From positions 5,642,001 through 5,706,000 of the forward strand of contig NZ_CP065958.1 of assembly GCF_041270065.1 (NCBI RefSeq): a stretch of DNA of 64,000 nucleotides, given 5' to 3'. The notes under the pieces are model-generated. The model saw only the letters and a program-made list of their open reading frames with translations, searched no databases and had not been told where the DNA came from. A program made the position numbers and the translations under genes. This document shows, one piece after another, positions 1-9,704 of the stretch (the stretch's first letter is position 1; the number at the start of each line of letters is the position of its first letter). This stretch comes from Streptomyces fradiae. GTDB taxonomy: Bacteria > Actinomycetota > Actinomycetes > Streptomycetales > Streptomycetaceae.

Positions 1-1840
<1,840 letters not shown>

Positions 1841-2013
1841 CGTCCGGCCTCCCGCGGCTCTCGTACGGGAGGGAGCCGTGTCCCGACCGCCCGGCCGCGT
1901 CCCGGCGACCGTCCCCCGTACGTGTTCTCCCACCTGTTCTGCCCGCGCGGGCGCGCTCCCAACATGACCCGTACGCACGTTTCCCCTGGAGGGGGGCCGT
2001 CGTTGGTCTGGGC
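1841..2013. promoter_or_regulatory. Divergent glgX / L,D-transpeptidase intergenic region
   Basis: This spacer must hold promoters for both divergent genes. It contains the ribosome site of glgX and a G-rich tract (GGAGGGGG, around 1987-1994) about 20 bases before the GTG of the transpeptidase gene, which is too far for an ideal Shine-Dalgarno. A small inverted repeat with GGCTC/GAGCC arms lies near 1855-1876. No convincing -35/-10 pair could be assigned by eye. Confidence 0.35.
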
Positions 2014-3231
2014 GTGACACTTGTACTGAAGCGGGCGGGGTACGCCCTCGCGGTGGCAGGACTGCTCGTGGGGCTCGCGGGCTGCACCGGAGGGGACGGC
2101 GGCGGGGGCATCGACCTGACGCTCCCGGGGAAGGCGCGGGCACCCGGTGACGTCATCCGGGTCAGCCCCGAGGACGGGGCCCGCGCGGTCCCAGCCAGCG
2201 GGCCGGTCGAGGTGAAGGTCGACAGCGGGCGCCTGGAGCGGGTGACGGTGGTCCAGGTGGAGGACGCCCAGCGCACCGAGGTGGCGGGGGAGATCTCCGC
2301 CGACGGGCTGCGCTGGCGGCCCCGCCCGGACACCCGGCTCGCCCTCGCCGCCAAGTACAGCGTGGACGCGGTCGCGCTCGACGGGCACGGGCGCCGCTCG
2401 GCCCGGCACACCACCTTCACCACCGTCGTCCCCGAGCACCGCTTCATCGGCTACTTCAAGCCGGAGAACCGCTCCACGGTCGGCGTCGGGATGATCGTCT
2501 CCTTCTCCTTCAACCGGGAGATCGAGAACCGGGCCGAGGTCGAGCGGGCCATCCGCGTCACCTCCGACCCTCCGGTCGAGGTGGCCGGCCACTGGTTCGG
2601 CAAGGAGCGCCTGGACTTCCGCCCCGCCGCGTACTGGCGGCCGGGCACCAGGGTCACCGTCGACCTGGCGCTGCGTGACGTCGAGGGCGCGCCGGGGGTG
2701 TACGGCATCCAGCGCAAGACGGTCGGCTTCACGGTGGGCCGTTCGCAGGTGTCCCTGGTCGACGCCGAGAAGCACACCATGGAGATCCACCGGGACGGCG
2801 CGCTGCTCACCACGCTGCCGATCACCGCCGGGGCGCCGAAGACCACCACGTACAACGGGAAGATGGTGGCGACCGAGCTGTACGACGTGACGCGGATGAA
2901 CGGGGCCACGGTCGGCTTCGGCGGCGAGTACGACATCAAGGACGTGCCGCACGCGATCCGGCTGACCGACTCGGGCACCTTCCTGCACGGCAACTACTGG
3001 GCCTCCGCCTCGACCTTCGGCTCGGCGAACGTGAGCCACGGCTGCGTCGGCCTGCGGGACGTGAAGGGCGGCGGGCCGGACACCCCGGCCGGCTGGTTCT
3101 TCGACCGGACCCTCGTCGGCGACGTGGTCGAGGTGGTGAACTCGAAGGACAAGCAGGTCGCCCCGGACAACGGGCTCGGCGGCTGGAACCTCGACTGGGG
3201 CCGCTGGAAGGCCGGCTCGGCCCTGGACTGA
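2014..3231 (+). CDS. L,D-transpeptidase lipoprotein (first of tandem pair)
   Basis: Secreted, membrane-anchored cell-wall enzyme expected to form 3-3 (mDap-mDap) cross-links in peptidoglycan, or to attach proteins to it. 405 aa. The signal peptide has lipobox LAGC with lipidated C24. Two Ig-like domains (about residues 45-140 and 145-245) precede a YkuD domain, the Ldt architecture typical of actinobacteria. The catalytic motif is H325-G-N-Y-W, then S341-H-G-C344-V-G-L-R-D, with C344 the nucleophile. The next gene is a paralogue with nearly the same catalytic core, which suggests a tandem duplication. The GTG start is chosen because it precedes the signal peptide directly, although the G-rich tract is far upstream. 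Confidence 0.93.
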   Translation: MTLVLKRAGYALAVAGLLVGLAGCTGGDGGGGIDLTLPGKARAPGDVIRVSPEDGARAVPASGPVEVKVDSGRLERVTVVQVEDAQRTEVAGEISADGLRWRPRPDTRLALAAKYSVDAVALDGHGRRSARHTTFTTVVPEHRFIGYFKPENRSTVGVGMIVSFSFNREIENRAEVERAIRVTSDPPVEVAGHWFGKERLDFRPAAYWRPGTRVTVDLALRDVEGAPGVYGIQRKTVGFTVGRSQVSLVDAEKHTMEIHRDGALLTTLPITAGAPKTTTYNGKMVATELYDVTRMNGATVGFGGEYDIKDVPHAIRLTDSGTFLHGNYWASASTFGSANVSHGCVGLRDVKGGGPDTPAGWFFDRTLVGDVVEVVNSKDKQVAPDNGLGGWNLDWGRWKAGSALD

Positions 3232-3449
3232 GCCCTTCCGCGCACCCCTTGCGCACGCCCCCTGCACGTCACAGAACAGCGCACGCCCGCGCCCCGTCCG
3301 CCGTATCACGCCAACTGGGACTGAACGGTGACATGTACGAGGAACTTTCGTGTCCTCCGGTGTGATTAATTAACGCCGTGTGCGCGTGAGGATGCGCACG
3401 GGGGTGGGGCCCGGGCATCGCCGGGGTCGTGCGAGGGGAGAACACCATA
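3232..3449 (+). promoter_or_regulatory. Promoter/leader region of second L,D-transpeptidase
   Basis: A 218-bp spacer with an unusually AT-rich core around the 8-bp palindrome TTAATTAA at 3366-3373. A perfect inverted repeat, GTGCGC then 8 nt then GCGCAC (3380-3399), sits in the probable 5' leader. The sequence GGAACTTT at 3341-3348 resembles the -35 element of ECF sigma factors such as SigE, but no matching -10 was recognised. The Shine-Dalgarno GAGGGGAG is at 3433-3440. Confidence 0.4.
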
Positions 3450-4697
3450 GTGAACGGGCAGCCGATATCCGGATCGACCGCCGGACGACGCCGCCGTGGC
3501 GCCCGCCTGGGGGCCCTGGCGACGGGGACGCTGCTCCTCGTCCTGACCGCCTGCGGCGGCGGTGGCACCGACGCCGGTGCGAGCGGGGGCAAGGACGGCG
3601 GCGCGAGCGGCGGCGGCAAGCAGGAGAACGCGGCCTCGCAGGCCGTCGTGACGATCGCCCCGAAGGACGGCGCCGACGCGGTCGCCACCAGCGGGGCCCT
3701 GAAGGTGACGGCCCAGCAGGGCAAGCTGACCACGGTCACCGTCGCCGACACCGAGGGCCACCCGGTGGAGGGCAAGCTGGCCGCCGACGGCAGCAGCTGG
3801 GAGCCGGTGGGCCACCTGTCGGCGAGCACCCAGTACAAGGTGCACGCCATCGCCAAGGACACCGAGGGCCGTGAGTCGGCGAAGGACACCACCTTCTCGA
3901 CCCTCACCCCGAAGAACACCTTCATCGGCCACTACACGCCGGAGAACGGGCAGACCGTCGGCGTCGGCATGCCGGTCTCCATCAACTTCACCCGGGGCAT
4001 CACCGACCCGGAGGCCGTCGAGCGCGCCATCAAGGTGACGGCGGAGCCGGCGGTGGAGATCGAGGGCCACTGGTTCGGCAACGACCGCCTCGACTTCCGG
4101 CCGGAGGAGTACTGGGCCGCGGGCACCAAGGTGACCGTGCAGCTCAACCTGGACGGCGTCGAGGGCCGCCCGGGCGTCTACGGCAAGCAGAAGAAGACCT
4201 TCTCCTTCACCATCGGGCGCCGTCAGGTCTCCACGGTGGACGCCTCCGCGCACACGATGAAGGTCGAGCGCGACGGCGCGATCGTCAAGACCATCCCGAT
4301 CAGCGCGGGCGCGCCGTCCACGACGACGTACAACGGGCAGATGGTCATCAGCGAGAAGTTCAAGGTGACCCGGATGAACGGGGCCACGGTCGGCTTCGGC
4401 GGTGAGTACGACATCAAGGACGTGCCGCACGCGATGCGCCTGTCCGCCTCGGGCACCTTCGTGCACGGCAACTACTGGGGCTCGCCGGGGATCTTCGGCA
4501 CCACCAACACCAGCCACGGCTGCGTCGGTCTGCGCGACGCCCGGGGCGCCGGGGACTCCTCGACGCCGGCCGCGTGGTTCTACGACCACTCGCTCATCGG
4601 TGACGTGGTCGTCGTGAAGAACTCGAAGGACAAGCAGATCCAGCCCGACAACGGCCTCAACGGCTGGAACATGGACTGGTCGGAGTGGAAGGCGTAA
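3450..4697 (+). CDS. L,D-transpeptidase lipoprotein (second of tandem pair)
   Basis: A 415-aa paralogue of the preceding gene with the same layout: twin Ig-like domains then a YkuD catalytic domain. The lipobox is LTAC with C35, followed by a Gly/Ser/Lys-rich linker (residues 36-60). Catalytic residues are H339-G-N-Y-W and S355-H-G-C358-V-G-L-R-D. Its role should be 3-3 peptidoglycan cross-linking outside the membrane. The GTG at 3450 is chosen because GAGGGGAG ends nine bases before it; a GTG at 3429 in the same frame has no ribosome site. A strong terminator follows at once, so the gene probably forms its own unit or ends a two-gene unit. Confidence 0.93.
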   Translation: MNGQPISGSTAGRRRRGARLGALATGTLLLVLTACGGGGTDAGASGGKDGGASGGGKQENAASQAVVTIAPKDGADAVATSGALKVTAQQGKLTTVTVADTEGHPVEGKLAADGSSWEPVGHLSASTQYKVHAIAKDTEGRESAKDTTFSTLTPKNTFIGHYTPENGQTVGVGMPVSINFTRGITDPEAVERAIKVTAEPAVEIEGHWFGNDRLDFRPEEYWAAGTKVTVQLNLDGVEGRPGVYGKQKKTFSFTIGRRQVSTVDASAHTMKVERDGAIVKTIPISAGAPSTTTYNGQMVISEKFKVTRMNGATVGFGGEYDIKDVPHAMRLSASGTFVHGNYWGSPGIFGTTNTSHGCVGLRDARGAGDSSTPAAWFYDHSLIGDVVVVKNSKDKQIQPDNGLNGWNMDWSEWKA

Positions 4698-4717
4698 GCC
4701 CTTTCGTGCGCGTGACG

Positions 4718-4757
4718 AGGGCCCCGGTGCGGTTGTGACCAACCGCACCGGGGCCCT
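4718..4757 (+). terminator. Strong intrinsic-type hairpin after the L,D-transpeptidase genes
   Basis: A perfect 18-bp stem (left arm 4718-4735, right arm 4740-4757) with a 4-nt loop lies 20 nt after the stop codon. It is very GC rich and has no U-tract, as usual in Streptomyces. The downstream gene starts only 29 bp later. Confidence 0.9.
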
Positions 4758-4773
4758 CCCCGTTAACGGCGGC

Positions 4774-4786
4774 TAACCTTCCGACC
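4774..4786 (+). promoter_or_regulatory. Leaderless -10 box of the enoyl-CoA hydratase gene
   Basis: TAACCT at 4774-4779 lies seven bases before the ATG at 4787 and no Shine-Dalgarno is present. This spacing puts the transcription start on or next to the A of the ATG. Confidence 0.5.
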
Positions 4787-5554
4787 ATGACTGTGAACCT
4801 CGAAGTCGCCGAAGGCGTCGGCACGATCCGTCTCGACCGCCCCCCGATGAACGCCCTGGACATCGCCACCCAGGACCGGCTGCGCGAGCTGGCCCAGGAG
4901 GCGACCGACCGCGACGACGTGCGGGCCGTGATCCTCTACGGCGGCGAGAAGGTGTTCGCGGCCGGCGCGGACATCAAGGAGATGCAGGTCATGGACCACG
5001 CGGCCATGGTCAAGCGGTCCTGCGCGCTGCAGGACTCCTTCACCGCGATCGCCCGCATCCCCAAGCCGGTCGTGGCCGCGATCACCGGCTACGCGCTGGG
5101 CGGCGGCTGCGAGCTGACGCTCTGCGCCGACTACCGGATCGCCGCGGACAACGCCAAGCTGGGCCAGCCGGAGATCCTGCTCGGGCTGATCCCGGGCGCC
5201 GGCGGCACCCAGCGCCTCGCCCGGCTCATCGGCCCCTCCAAGGCCAAGGACCTCATCTTCACCGGCCGCATGGTGAAGGCCGACGAGGCGCTCCAGCTCG
5301 GCCTGGTCGACCGGGTGGTCCCGGCCGCCGAGGTGTACGAGCAGGCCCACGCCTGGGCCGCCAAGCTCGCCCAGGGCCCGGCCATCGCGCTGCGCGCGGC
5401 CAAGGAGGCGATCGACCAGGGTCTGGAGACGGACATCGACACCGGTCTGGCCGTCGAGCGCACCTGGTTCGCGGGCCTGTTCGCCACCGAGGACCGCGAG
5501 CGCGGCATGCGCAGCTTCGTCGAAGAGGGCCCGGGCAAGGCGAAGTTCGTCTAG
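4787..5554 (+). CDS. Enoyl-CoA hydratase/isomerase (crotonase family)
   Basis: A 255-aa cytoplasmic crotonase-fold enzyme that should hydrate trans-2-enoyl-CoA in fatty-acid beta-oxidation. Both catalytic glutamates are present 20 residues apart: E109 in GGGCEL and E129 in GQPEI, followed by the PGAGGTQRL signature. The oxyanion-hole segment AAGADIKEM (about 58-66) is intact. No 3-hydroxyacyl-CoA dehydrogenase domain is attached. The gene stands alone between a terminator and a long inverted repeat and is probably monocistronic on a leaderless transcript. Confidence 0.92.
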   Translation: MTVNLEVAEGVGTIRLDRPPMNALDIATQDRLRELAQEATDRDDVRAVILYGGEKVFAAGADIKEMQVMDHAAMVKRSCALQDSFTAIARIPKPVVAAITGYALGGGCELTLCADYRIAADNAKLGQPEILLGLIPGAGGTQRLARLIGPSKAKDLIFTGRMVKADEALQLGLVDRVVPAAEVYEQAHAWAAKLAQGPAIALRAAKEAIDQGLETDIDTGLAVERTWFAGLFATEDRERGMRSFVEEGPGKAKFV

Positions 5555-5567
5555 GCGTTCGACCTCG

Positions 5568-5651
5568 CGTGAACGGCCCGATCCGGGAGCCTGATCCGGC
5601 CGGACCCGGCAGCCCGACCCGGCCGGAACCGGTCGGATCAGGCCGTTCACG
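5568..5651 (+). terminator. Long imperfect hairpin after the enoyl-CoA hydratase gene
   Basis: Left arm CGTGAACGGCC at 5568-5578 pairs with GGCCGTTCACG at 5641-5651, and pairing continues inward for about seven more bases with one mismatch. The 60-nt interior is itself rich in GGCCGG inverted repeats. It is a likely terminator starting 14 nt after the stop codon. Confidence 0.6.
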
Positions 5652-5661
5652 ACCGCGTTCC

Positions 5662-5691
5662 GACTGACTTTGGTATATGCCAGAGTCAGTC
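5662..5691. promoter_or_regulatory. 30-bp palindrome, probable operator before the RsbW-like ATPase gene
   Basis: Thirteen of the 15 base pairs of this dyad are complementary. Outer arms GACTGACT and AGTCAGTC enclose the core TGGTATATGCCA (5671-5682). The core resembles the TGGTNTANACCA pattern bound by GntR/HutC-type regulators, of which DasR is the Streptomyces example. The two mismatches would be G.U pairs in RNA, so an RNA hairpin cannot be excluded. It lies 68 bp upstream of the ATPase start. Confidence 0.6.
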
Positions 5692-5758
5692 TCGCGGAAT
5701 TGTCGATTCCGAGGGGGCGAATCCCCCGGAACGGCCCCGCGCCGGGCCCCGTCCGGCC

Positions 5759-6274
5759 ATGATGGTGGGCATGGCGGGCCTGGAGGGTACGGAACAACCG
5801 CGGCAGCGCGGCGGCGCGACCGCCGCCCGGTGGGTGCCGGGCACCGAGGACGAACAGGCCGCGGAAGCACTGAAGTTGTACGGGAATCCGGCCGACGAGG
5901 ACGCCCGGTTGCCGTCCCGGCCGGAATCCGCCGCGGTCGCCCGCCGGCTCACCCAGTGGGTGATAGTGCGGCACTGGGGCCTCACCCCGCAGATCGCCGA
6001 GCACGCCGTGCTGCTGGTCTCCGAACTCGTCGGCAACGCCGTCCGCCACACCGGCGCCCGGGTCTTCGCCCTCCGCCTGCTGCGCCGCCGCGGCTGGATC
6101 CGGGTCGAGGTGCGCGACCCCTCGCGCGGGCTGCCCTGTCTGATGCCGGTGCACGAGCTGGACGTGAGCGGCCGTGGGCTCTTCCTCGTCGACAAGCTCT
6201 CCGACCGCTGGGGTGTCGACCTCGCGCCGCGCGGCAAGACCACCTGGTTCGAGATGCGGGTCAGCGACCGCTAG
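5759..6274 (+). CDS. RsbW-like HATPase_c ATP-binding protein
   Basis: A 171-aa GHKL-fold protein of the type Streptomyces carries in dozens of copies, related to the anti-sigma kinases SpoIIAB and RsbW. N box ELVGNAVRHTG (about 94-104), G1 box VRDPSRG (about 120-126) and G2 box GRGLFLVDKLSDRWG (about 141-155) are all readable. No sensor or DHp domain is present. It probably phosphorylates or sequesters an anti-anti-sigma or sigma factor, but no partner gene is adjacent. Start codons at 5759 (ATG), 5762 (ATG), 5765 (GTG) and 5771 (ATG) are all in frame and none has a clear Shine-Dalgarno; the first is given. A large palindrome upstream suggests repressor control. Confidence 0.85.
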   Translation: MMVGMAGLEGTEQPRQRGGATAARWVPGTEDEQAAEALKLYGNPADEDARLPSRPESAAVARRLTQWVIVRHWGLTPQIAEHAVLLVSELVGNAVRHTGARVFALRLLRRRGWIRVEVRDPSRGLPCLMPVHELDVSGRGLFLVDKLSDRWGVDLAPRGKTTWFEMRVSDR

Positions 6275-6286
6275 GGCCGGGCCTGT

Positions 6287-6322
6287 GTCGCGGATGCGGT
6301 CGCGGATGCCGTCGCGGATGCA
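6287..6322. repeat. Three tandem copies of a 12-bp repeat
   Basis: The unit GTCGCGGATGCN occurs at 6287-6298, 6299-6310 and 6311-6322, differing only in the last base. It lies just after the ATPase stop codon and runs into the left arm of the following hairpin. Confidence 0.9.
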
Positions 6323-6369
6323 CGAAAGCCCCCGTCCGGCCCGGGTGGGGCGCGCTGGGGGCTCTCGTG
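6321..6369 (+). terminator. Hairpin after the RsbW-like ATPase gene
   Basis: Left arm CACGAAAGCCCCC (6321-6333) pairs with GGGGGCTCTCGTG (6357-6369) with a single mismatch, and a G-rich tract follows. It is probably the transcription terminator of the ATPase gene. Confidence 0.75.
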
Positions 6370-6692
6370 TGGTGCGCCGCGGATTGGGGGGGTGTATCCG
6401 CGGCTGCTTCGACGACCTGGCCCGGGTCAATGGGGGTCGTGTCATCGACTATGGCAGACGGGTGGCCTCGACGCCAAAAGTCCCTACCGGGTCAGATCCG
6501 GACAAACTGGAATGATTCCTCGATGAATCATTGGTGACCTAGAGCACCCGCCTTGCAAAACATGAATAACTATGGGGTTCATCGGGTGTTTCCTCGGCCC
6601 GTCCGCATGGTGGACGGCTGATCGCGACCCGCAAACGTCCTGAATCGGCTCAATCGTCATCTTTCGGACCTGTCCGCCTTTAAATGGTCCCC
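6370..6692. other. Non-coding, AT-enriched spacer before the deacetylase-like gene
   Basis: About 320 bp with lower GC than its neighbours. A perfect inverted repeat AATGATTC/GAATCATT (arms 6511-6518 and 6525-6532, 6-nt loop) is the main structure. TTAAAT at 6680-6685 would be a -10 box seven bases before the GTG at 6693. A 19-codon ATG frame at 6562-6621 has no ribosome site. I see no convincing gene. Confidence 0.5.
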
Positions 6693-7457
6693 GTGATGCC
6701 GACCGACCGCCGCGGTGCCCTCCGGGCGGGCGCGGCCACCGCCCTCGCGGGGGCCCTCGCCACCGCCTGCGGCACGGAGCCCCGCCCCGCCCCGAAGACC
6801 GAGCGGCCCGCCCACGCCGCGCCCGTCGCCGCCCCCGCGCCCCGCCGCTGGCCCGGCCGGCCCGCCGAGATCGCCCACGGGCCCCGCGACCGGCCCCGCG
6901 TCGCCCTCACCTTCCACGGCCAGGGCGACCCCGCGCTCGCCCGCGCGATCCTCGACGGCGCCGAGCGGGCCGGCGCCCGGATCACCGTCCTCGCCGTCGG
7001 CAGCTGGCTCGACCAGCACCCCTCGATGGCCCGGCGGATCCTCGACGGCGGCCACGACCTCGGCAACCACACCCAGCGCCACATCGACATCAGCGCCATG
7101 ACCGAGGACGAGGCCTTCGCCGAGATCGACGCCTGCGCCGGCCGGCTGCGCCGCCTCACCGGCTCCGTCGGCAGCTGGTTCCGCCCCTCCCGTACCCCGC
7201 ACGCCACCGAGACCGTGCTGCGCGCCGCCCGCCGGGCCGGCTACCCGCACGCCCTCTCGTACGACGTCGACTCCCTCGACTTCACCTCGCCCGGACCGGC
7301 GGCCGTCGTCGCCAACGTCACCGGACGGATCACGCCCGGCTCGGTGGTCAGCCTGCACTTCGGCTACCAGGACACCGTCGCCGCGCTGCCCCGCCTCCTC
7401 GCCGACCTCGACCGCCGCGGCCTCTCCGCGGTCACCACCACGGAGCTGCTGAGCTGA
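6693..7457 (+). CDS. Polysaccharide deacetylase-like (NodB-homology) exported protein, atypical active site
   Basis: A 254-aa protein with a twin-arginine-type N-terminus (TDRRGALRAG) ending in ATAC, so probably a Tat-exported lipoprotein (C26). A NodB-homology domain follows. Motif 2, GNHTQRH (two metal-binding His), is intact. Motif 1, normally TFDDGP, reads TFHGQGDP, so the usual catalytic and metal Asp pair is lost or moved. The late LLHD motif reads SLHFGYQD. Substrate is unknown; cell-wall or surface glycan is likely. The next gene overlaps by one base (TGATG), so the two are translationally coupled. The GTG at 6693 fits a leaderless start; in-frame ATGs at 6684 and 6696 are alternatives. 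Confidence 0.85.
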   Translation: MMPTDRRGALRAGAATALAGALATACGTEPRPAPKTERPAHAAPVAAPAPRRWPGRPAEIAHGPRDRPRVALTFHGQGDPALARAILDGAERAGARITVLAVGSWLDQHPSMARRILDGGHDLGNHTQRHIDISAMTEDEAFAEIDACAGRLRRLTGSVGSWFRPSRTPHATETVLRAARRAGYPHALSYDVDSLDFTSPGPAAVVANVTGRITPGSVVSLHFGYQDTVAALPRLLADLDRRGLSAVTTTELLS

Positions 7458-8662
7458 TGCCGATTCCCTCGACCCCGTCCCCGTATCGCCGCAACAAGGC
7501 CGTCCTCGCCGCCACCGCCACCGCCCTGCTGCTCGGCAGCCTCGCGGCCTGCGGCAGCCCCCGGCCCGCGACCCCGCACCCCAGCGCCGCCACCACCAAG
7601 GCCGCCGTGCCCAGGCCGGCCGCGGCGCCCGCCGGACTGCCCGGCATGCCGCCGCTGCTCCAGCCGGACGACATCTACGCCGCCGACCGCCCGAACGCGC
7701 TCTCCCCGGTCGTCAAGGGCTTCCCGTCCCGGGTCTACGTCCCCAACACCAACTCCAACACGGTCTCCGTCATCGACCCCGCCACCTACAAGGTCATCGA
7801 GACCATCCCGGTCGGCAACCAGCCGCAGCACGTCGTCCCCTCCTGGGACCTGAAGACCCTCTGGGTCAACAACGACCGCGGCCACACCCTCACCCCCATC
7901 GACCCCGCCACCGGCGTCGCCGGCAAACCGGTCGAGGTGCACGACCCGTACAACCTGTACTTCACCCCGAACGGCAAGTACGCCGTCGTCATGGCCTCGC
8001 TCGACCGCGAGCTGGTCTTCCGCGACCCGCACACCATGGAGCGCAGGAAGACCGTCCCGGTCACCTGCTACGGCGTCAACCACGCCGACTTCTCCGCCGA
8101 CGGGCGCTACTTCGTCGTCTCCTGCGAGTTCTCCGGCGAACTCCTCAAGGTCGACACCGAGAAGATGGAGGTCGTCGGCCAGCAGAAGCTGCCCCTCGAA
8201 GGCGCCATGCCGCAGGACGTGAAGCTCTCCCCGGACGGCAAGACCTTCTACGTCGCCGACATGATGGCGCACGGCATGTGGGTACTCGACGGGGACAGGT
8301 TCACCACCCCGACCCTGCTGCCCACCGGCAAGGGCTGCCACGGCCTCTACGTCTCCCGCGACTCCAAGGAGATGTACGTCTCGAACCGCGGCGAGGGCAC
8401 GATCTCGGTCTTCGACTTCACCAAGAACGCCCTCACCAAGAAGTGGAAGCTGCCCGACGGCGGATCCCCCGACATGGGCGGGGTCTCCGCCGACGGCAAG
8501 GTGCTGTGGCTCTCCGGCCGCTACGACTCCGAGGTCTACGCGATCGACACGACGAGCGGGAAGCAGCTGGCCCGCATCCCGGTCGGCAGCGGCCCCCACG
8601 GCCTCGCGGTCTACCCCCAGCCGGGCCGCTACTCGCTCGGCCACACCGGAGTGTTCCGTTGA
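7457..8662 (+). CDS. YncE-like YVTN beta-propeller lipoprotein
   Basis: A 401-aa secreted protein with lipobox SLAAC (C32) and a Pro/Ala-rich linker, then a beta-propeller built of repeats such as VYVPNTNSNTVSVIDPAT, about 40 residues each, across residues 85-395. No enzymatic motif is visible. YncE-type propellers act as binding scaffolds. Its start overlaps the stop of the deacetylase-like gene, so the two products probably act together outside the membrane, perhaps with the propeller presenting a glycan or metal to its partner; this is inference. It ends 4 bp from the convergent GNAT gene. Confidence 0.88.
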   Translation: MPIPSTPSPYRRNKAVLAATATALLLGSLAACGSPRPATPHPSAATTKAAVPRPAAAPAGLPGMPPLLQPDDIYAADRPNALSPVVKGFPSRVYVPNTNSNTVSVIDPATYKVIETIPVGNQPQHVVPSWDLKTLWVNNDRGHTLTPIDPATGVAGKPVEVHDPYNLYFTPNGKYAVVMASLDRELVFRDPHTMERRKTVPVTCYGVNHADFSADGRYFVVSCEFSGELLKVDTEKMEVVGQQKLPLEGAMPQDVKLSPDGKTFYVADMMAHGMWVLDGDRFTTPTLLPTGKGCHGLYVSRDSKEMYVSNRGEGTISVFDFTKNALTKKWKLPDGGSPDMGGVSADGKVLWLSGRYDSEVYAIDTTSGKQLARIPVGSGPHGLAVYPQPGRYSLGHTGVFR

Positions 8663-8666
8663 CGGC

Positions 8667-9314
8667 TCAGGCGGCGATCAGCAGCGCCTCCGAGCCCACC
8701 GGGCGGTAGCCCGCCGCCTGGAAGACGCGGACGCTGCGGGCGTTGCCGGGGGACTGCTGGGACCACACCACCGGGTCCGGGGTGAGATGGCGGGCGGCCG
8801 TGGCCAGGGCGCGGCCCAGGCCGCGGTGGCGGGCGTCCTCGTCGACCTCGATCGCCACCTCCACCCGGCCCGCCACGCCCCGGCCCAGGGTCACCAGACC
8901 GCCGTCGGTGACCCACACCCGTACCTCGTCGCGGTACTTCAGCGCCCGGGCCACCCGCGGATGGTCCTGGTCGTGGATCTCCCGGAGCGCGAGCTCCGGC
9001 GGGCCGGGCAGCGCGTCCGCGACCGTCATCAGGTCGATGGTGTTCATCGAACGGCCGGTGCGGGCCGTGAGCGCCGTAAGGAAGCGCGGGGTCATGCTCG
9101 CCACCAGCGGGTCCGTCGAGGCCCGGGCGAGCTCCGCCCGGATCCACTCCGGGTCCTCGTCGAGGAAGACCACCGAGTGCGCCGTGAAGGAGAGCACCCC
9201 CGCGTCCCGGCCGCTCGGCTGCGGCAGCACCGTCGTCGAACCGTCCGGCGGCGGGAACTCCCCGCGGGCCGCCGCCGCCAGTATCTCCGCCATCTCCGCC
9301 ACGTCGCTGTTCAT
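8667..9314 (-). CDS. GNAT family N-acetyltransferase
   Basis: A 215-aa cytoplasmic protein. The C-terminal half carries the acetyl-CoA-binding motif A (VAIEVDEDARHRGLGRAL, with the R-x-x-G-x-G pattern RHRGLG) and the following QSPGNARSVRVFQAAGYRPVG segment typical of GNAT motif B. The N-terminal 110 residues are unassigned. The substrate cannot be deduced. The ATG at 9314 is chosen because upstream in-frame sequence on the minus strand looks non-coding; only a weak GGGGGC precedes it. It is convergent with the propeller gene and divergent from the EF-hand gene. Confidence 0.85.
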   Translation of the reverse strand: MNSDVAEMAEILAAAARGEFPPPDGSTTVLPQPSGRDAGVLSFTAHSVVFLDEDPEWIRAELARASTDPLVASMTPRFLTALTARTGRSMNTIDLMTVADALPGPPELALREIHDQDHPRVARALKYRDEVRVWVTDGGLVTLGRGVAGRVEVAIEVDEDARHRGLGRALATAARHLTPDPVVWSQQSPGNARSVRVFQAAGYRPVGSEALLIAA

Positions 9315-9387
9315 GCCCCCATCATCGGCCACCGGGCCGCCCGCTAATCTGGCCCCCGACATCAAGCACCATGAAGGGGCGGAAGCA

Positions 9388-9603
9388 GTGGCGGACATCG
9401 AGTCGGCACGTACGGCATTCAACAAGTTCGACGTGGACGGGGACGGCTTCATCACGGCCGCCGAGTACAAGCACGTCATGGCCGAGATGGGCGACTTCTA
9501 CACGACCGAGACGGTCGCCGAGGCGCTCATCAAGCAGCGCGACGACAACGGCGACGGCAAGCTCTCCTTCGAGGAGTTCTGGTCCCACCTCAGCAAGGCC
9601 TGA
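9388..9603 (+). CDS. cabD: Calmodulin-like EF-hand calcium-binding protein
   Basis: A 71-aa protein with two canonical EF-hand loops. Loop 1 runs D15-E26 (DVDGDGFITAAE) and loop 2 runs D52-E63 (DDNGDGKLSFEE), both with acidic residues at positions 1, 3, 5 and 12 or accepted equivalents. There is no signal peptide, so it is a cytoplasmic Ca2+ sensor or buffer. Size and position match what I recall of S. coelicolor CabD; related CabC influences spore germination and aerial growth. GAAGGGG lies about eight bases before the GTG start. It sits between a divergent acetyltransferase gene and a CopD-like gene. Confidence 0.92.
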   Translation: MADIESARTAFNKFDVDGDGFITAAEYKHVMAEMGDFYTTETVAEALIKQRDDNGDGKLSFEEFWSHLSKA

Positions 9604-9704
9604 GCCAGGGGCTGACCCCGCTCGGGGCGCGGGCGGGCGGCTCCGTACGACCATGCGTACGTACGCGAGTTGCCGCCCGTCCGGCCCCCGGTAACGATCA
9701 TTCG

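Noticed and set aside
6562..6621. A 19-codon ATG frame (MNNYGVHRVFPRPVRMVDG) before the deacetylase-like gene
   Set aside because: No ribosome site, no -10 box at leaderless distance, and no reason beyond length to think it is translated.
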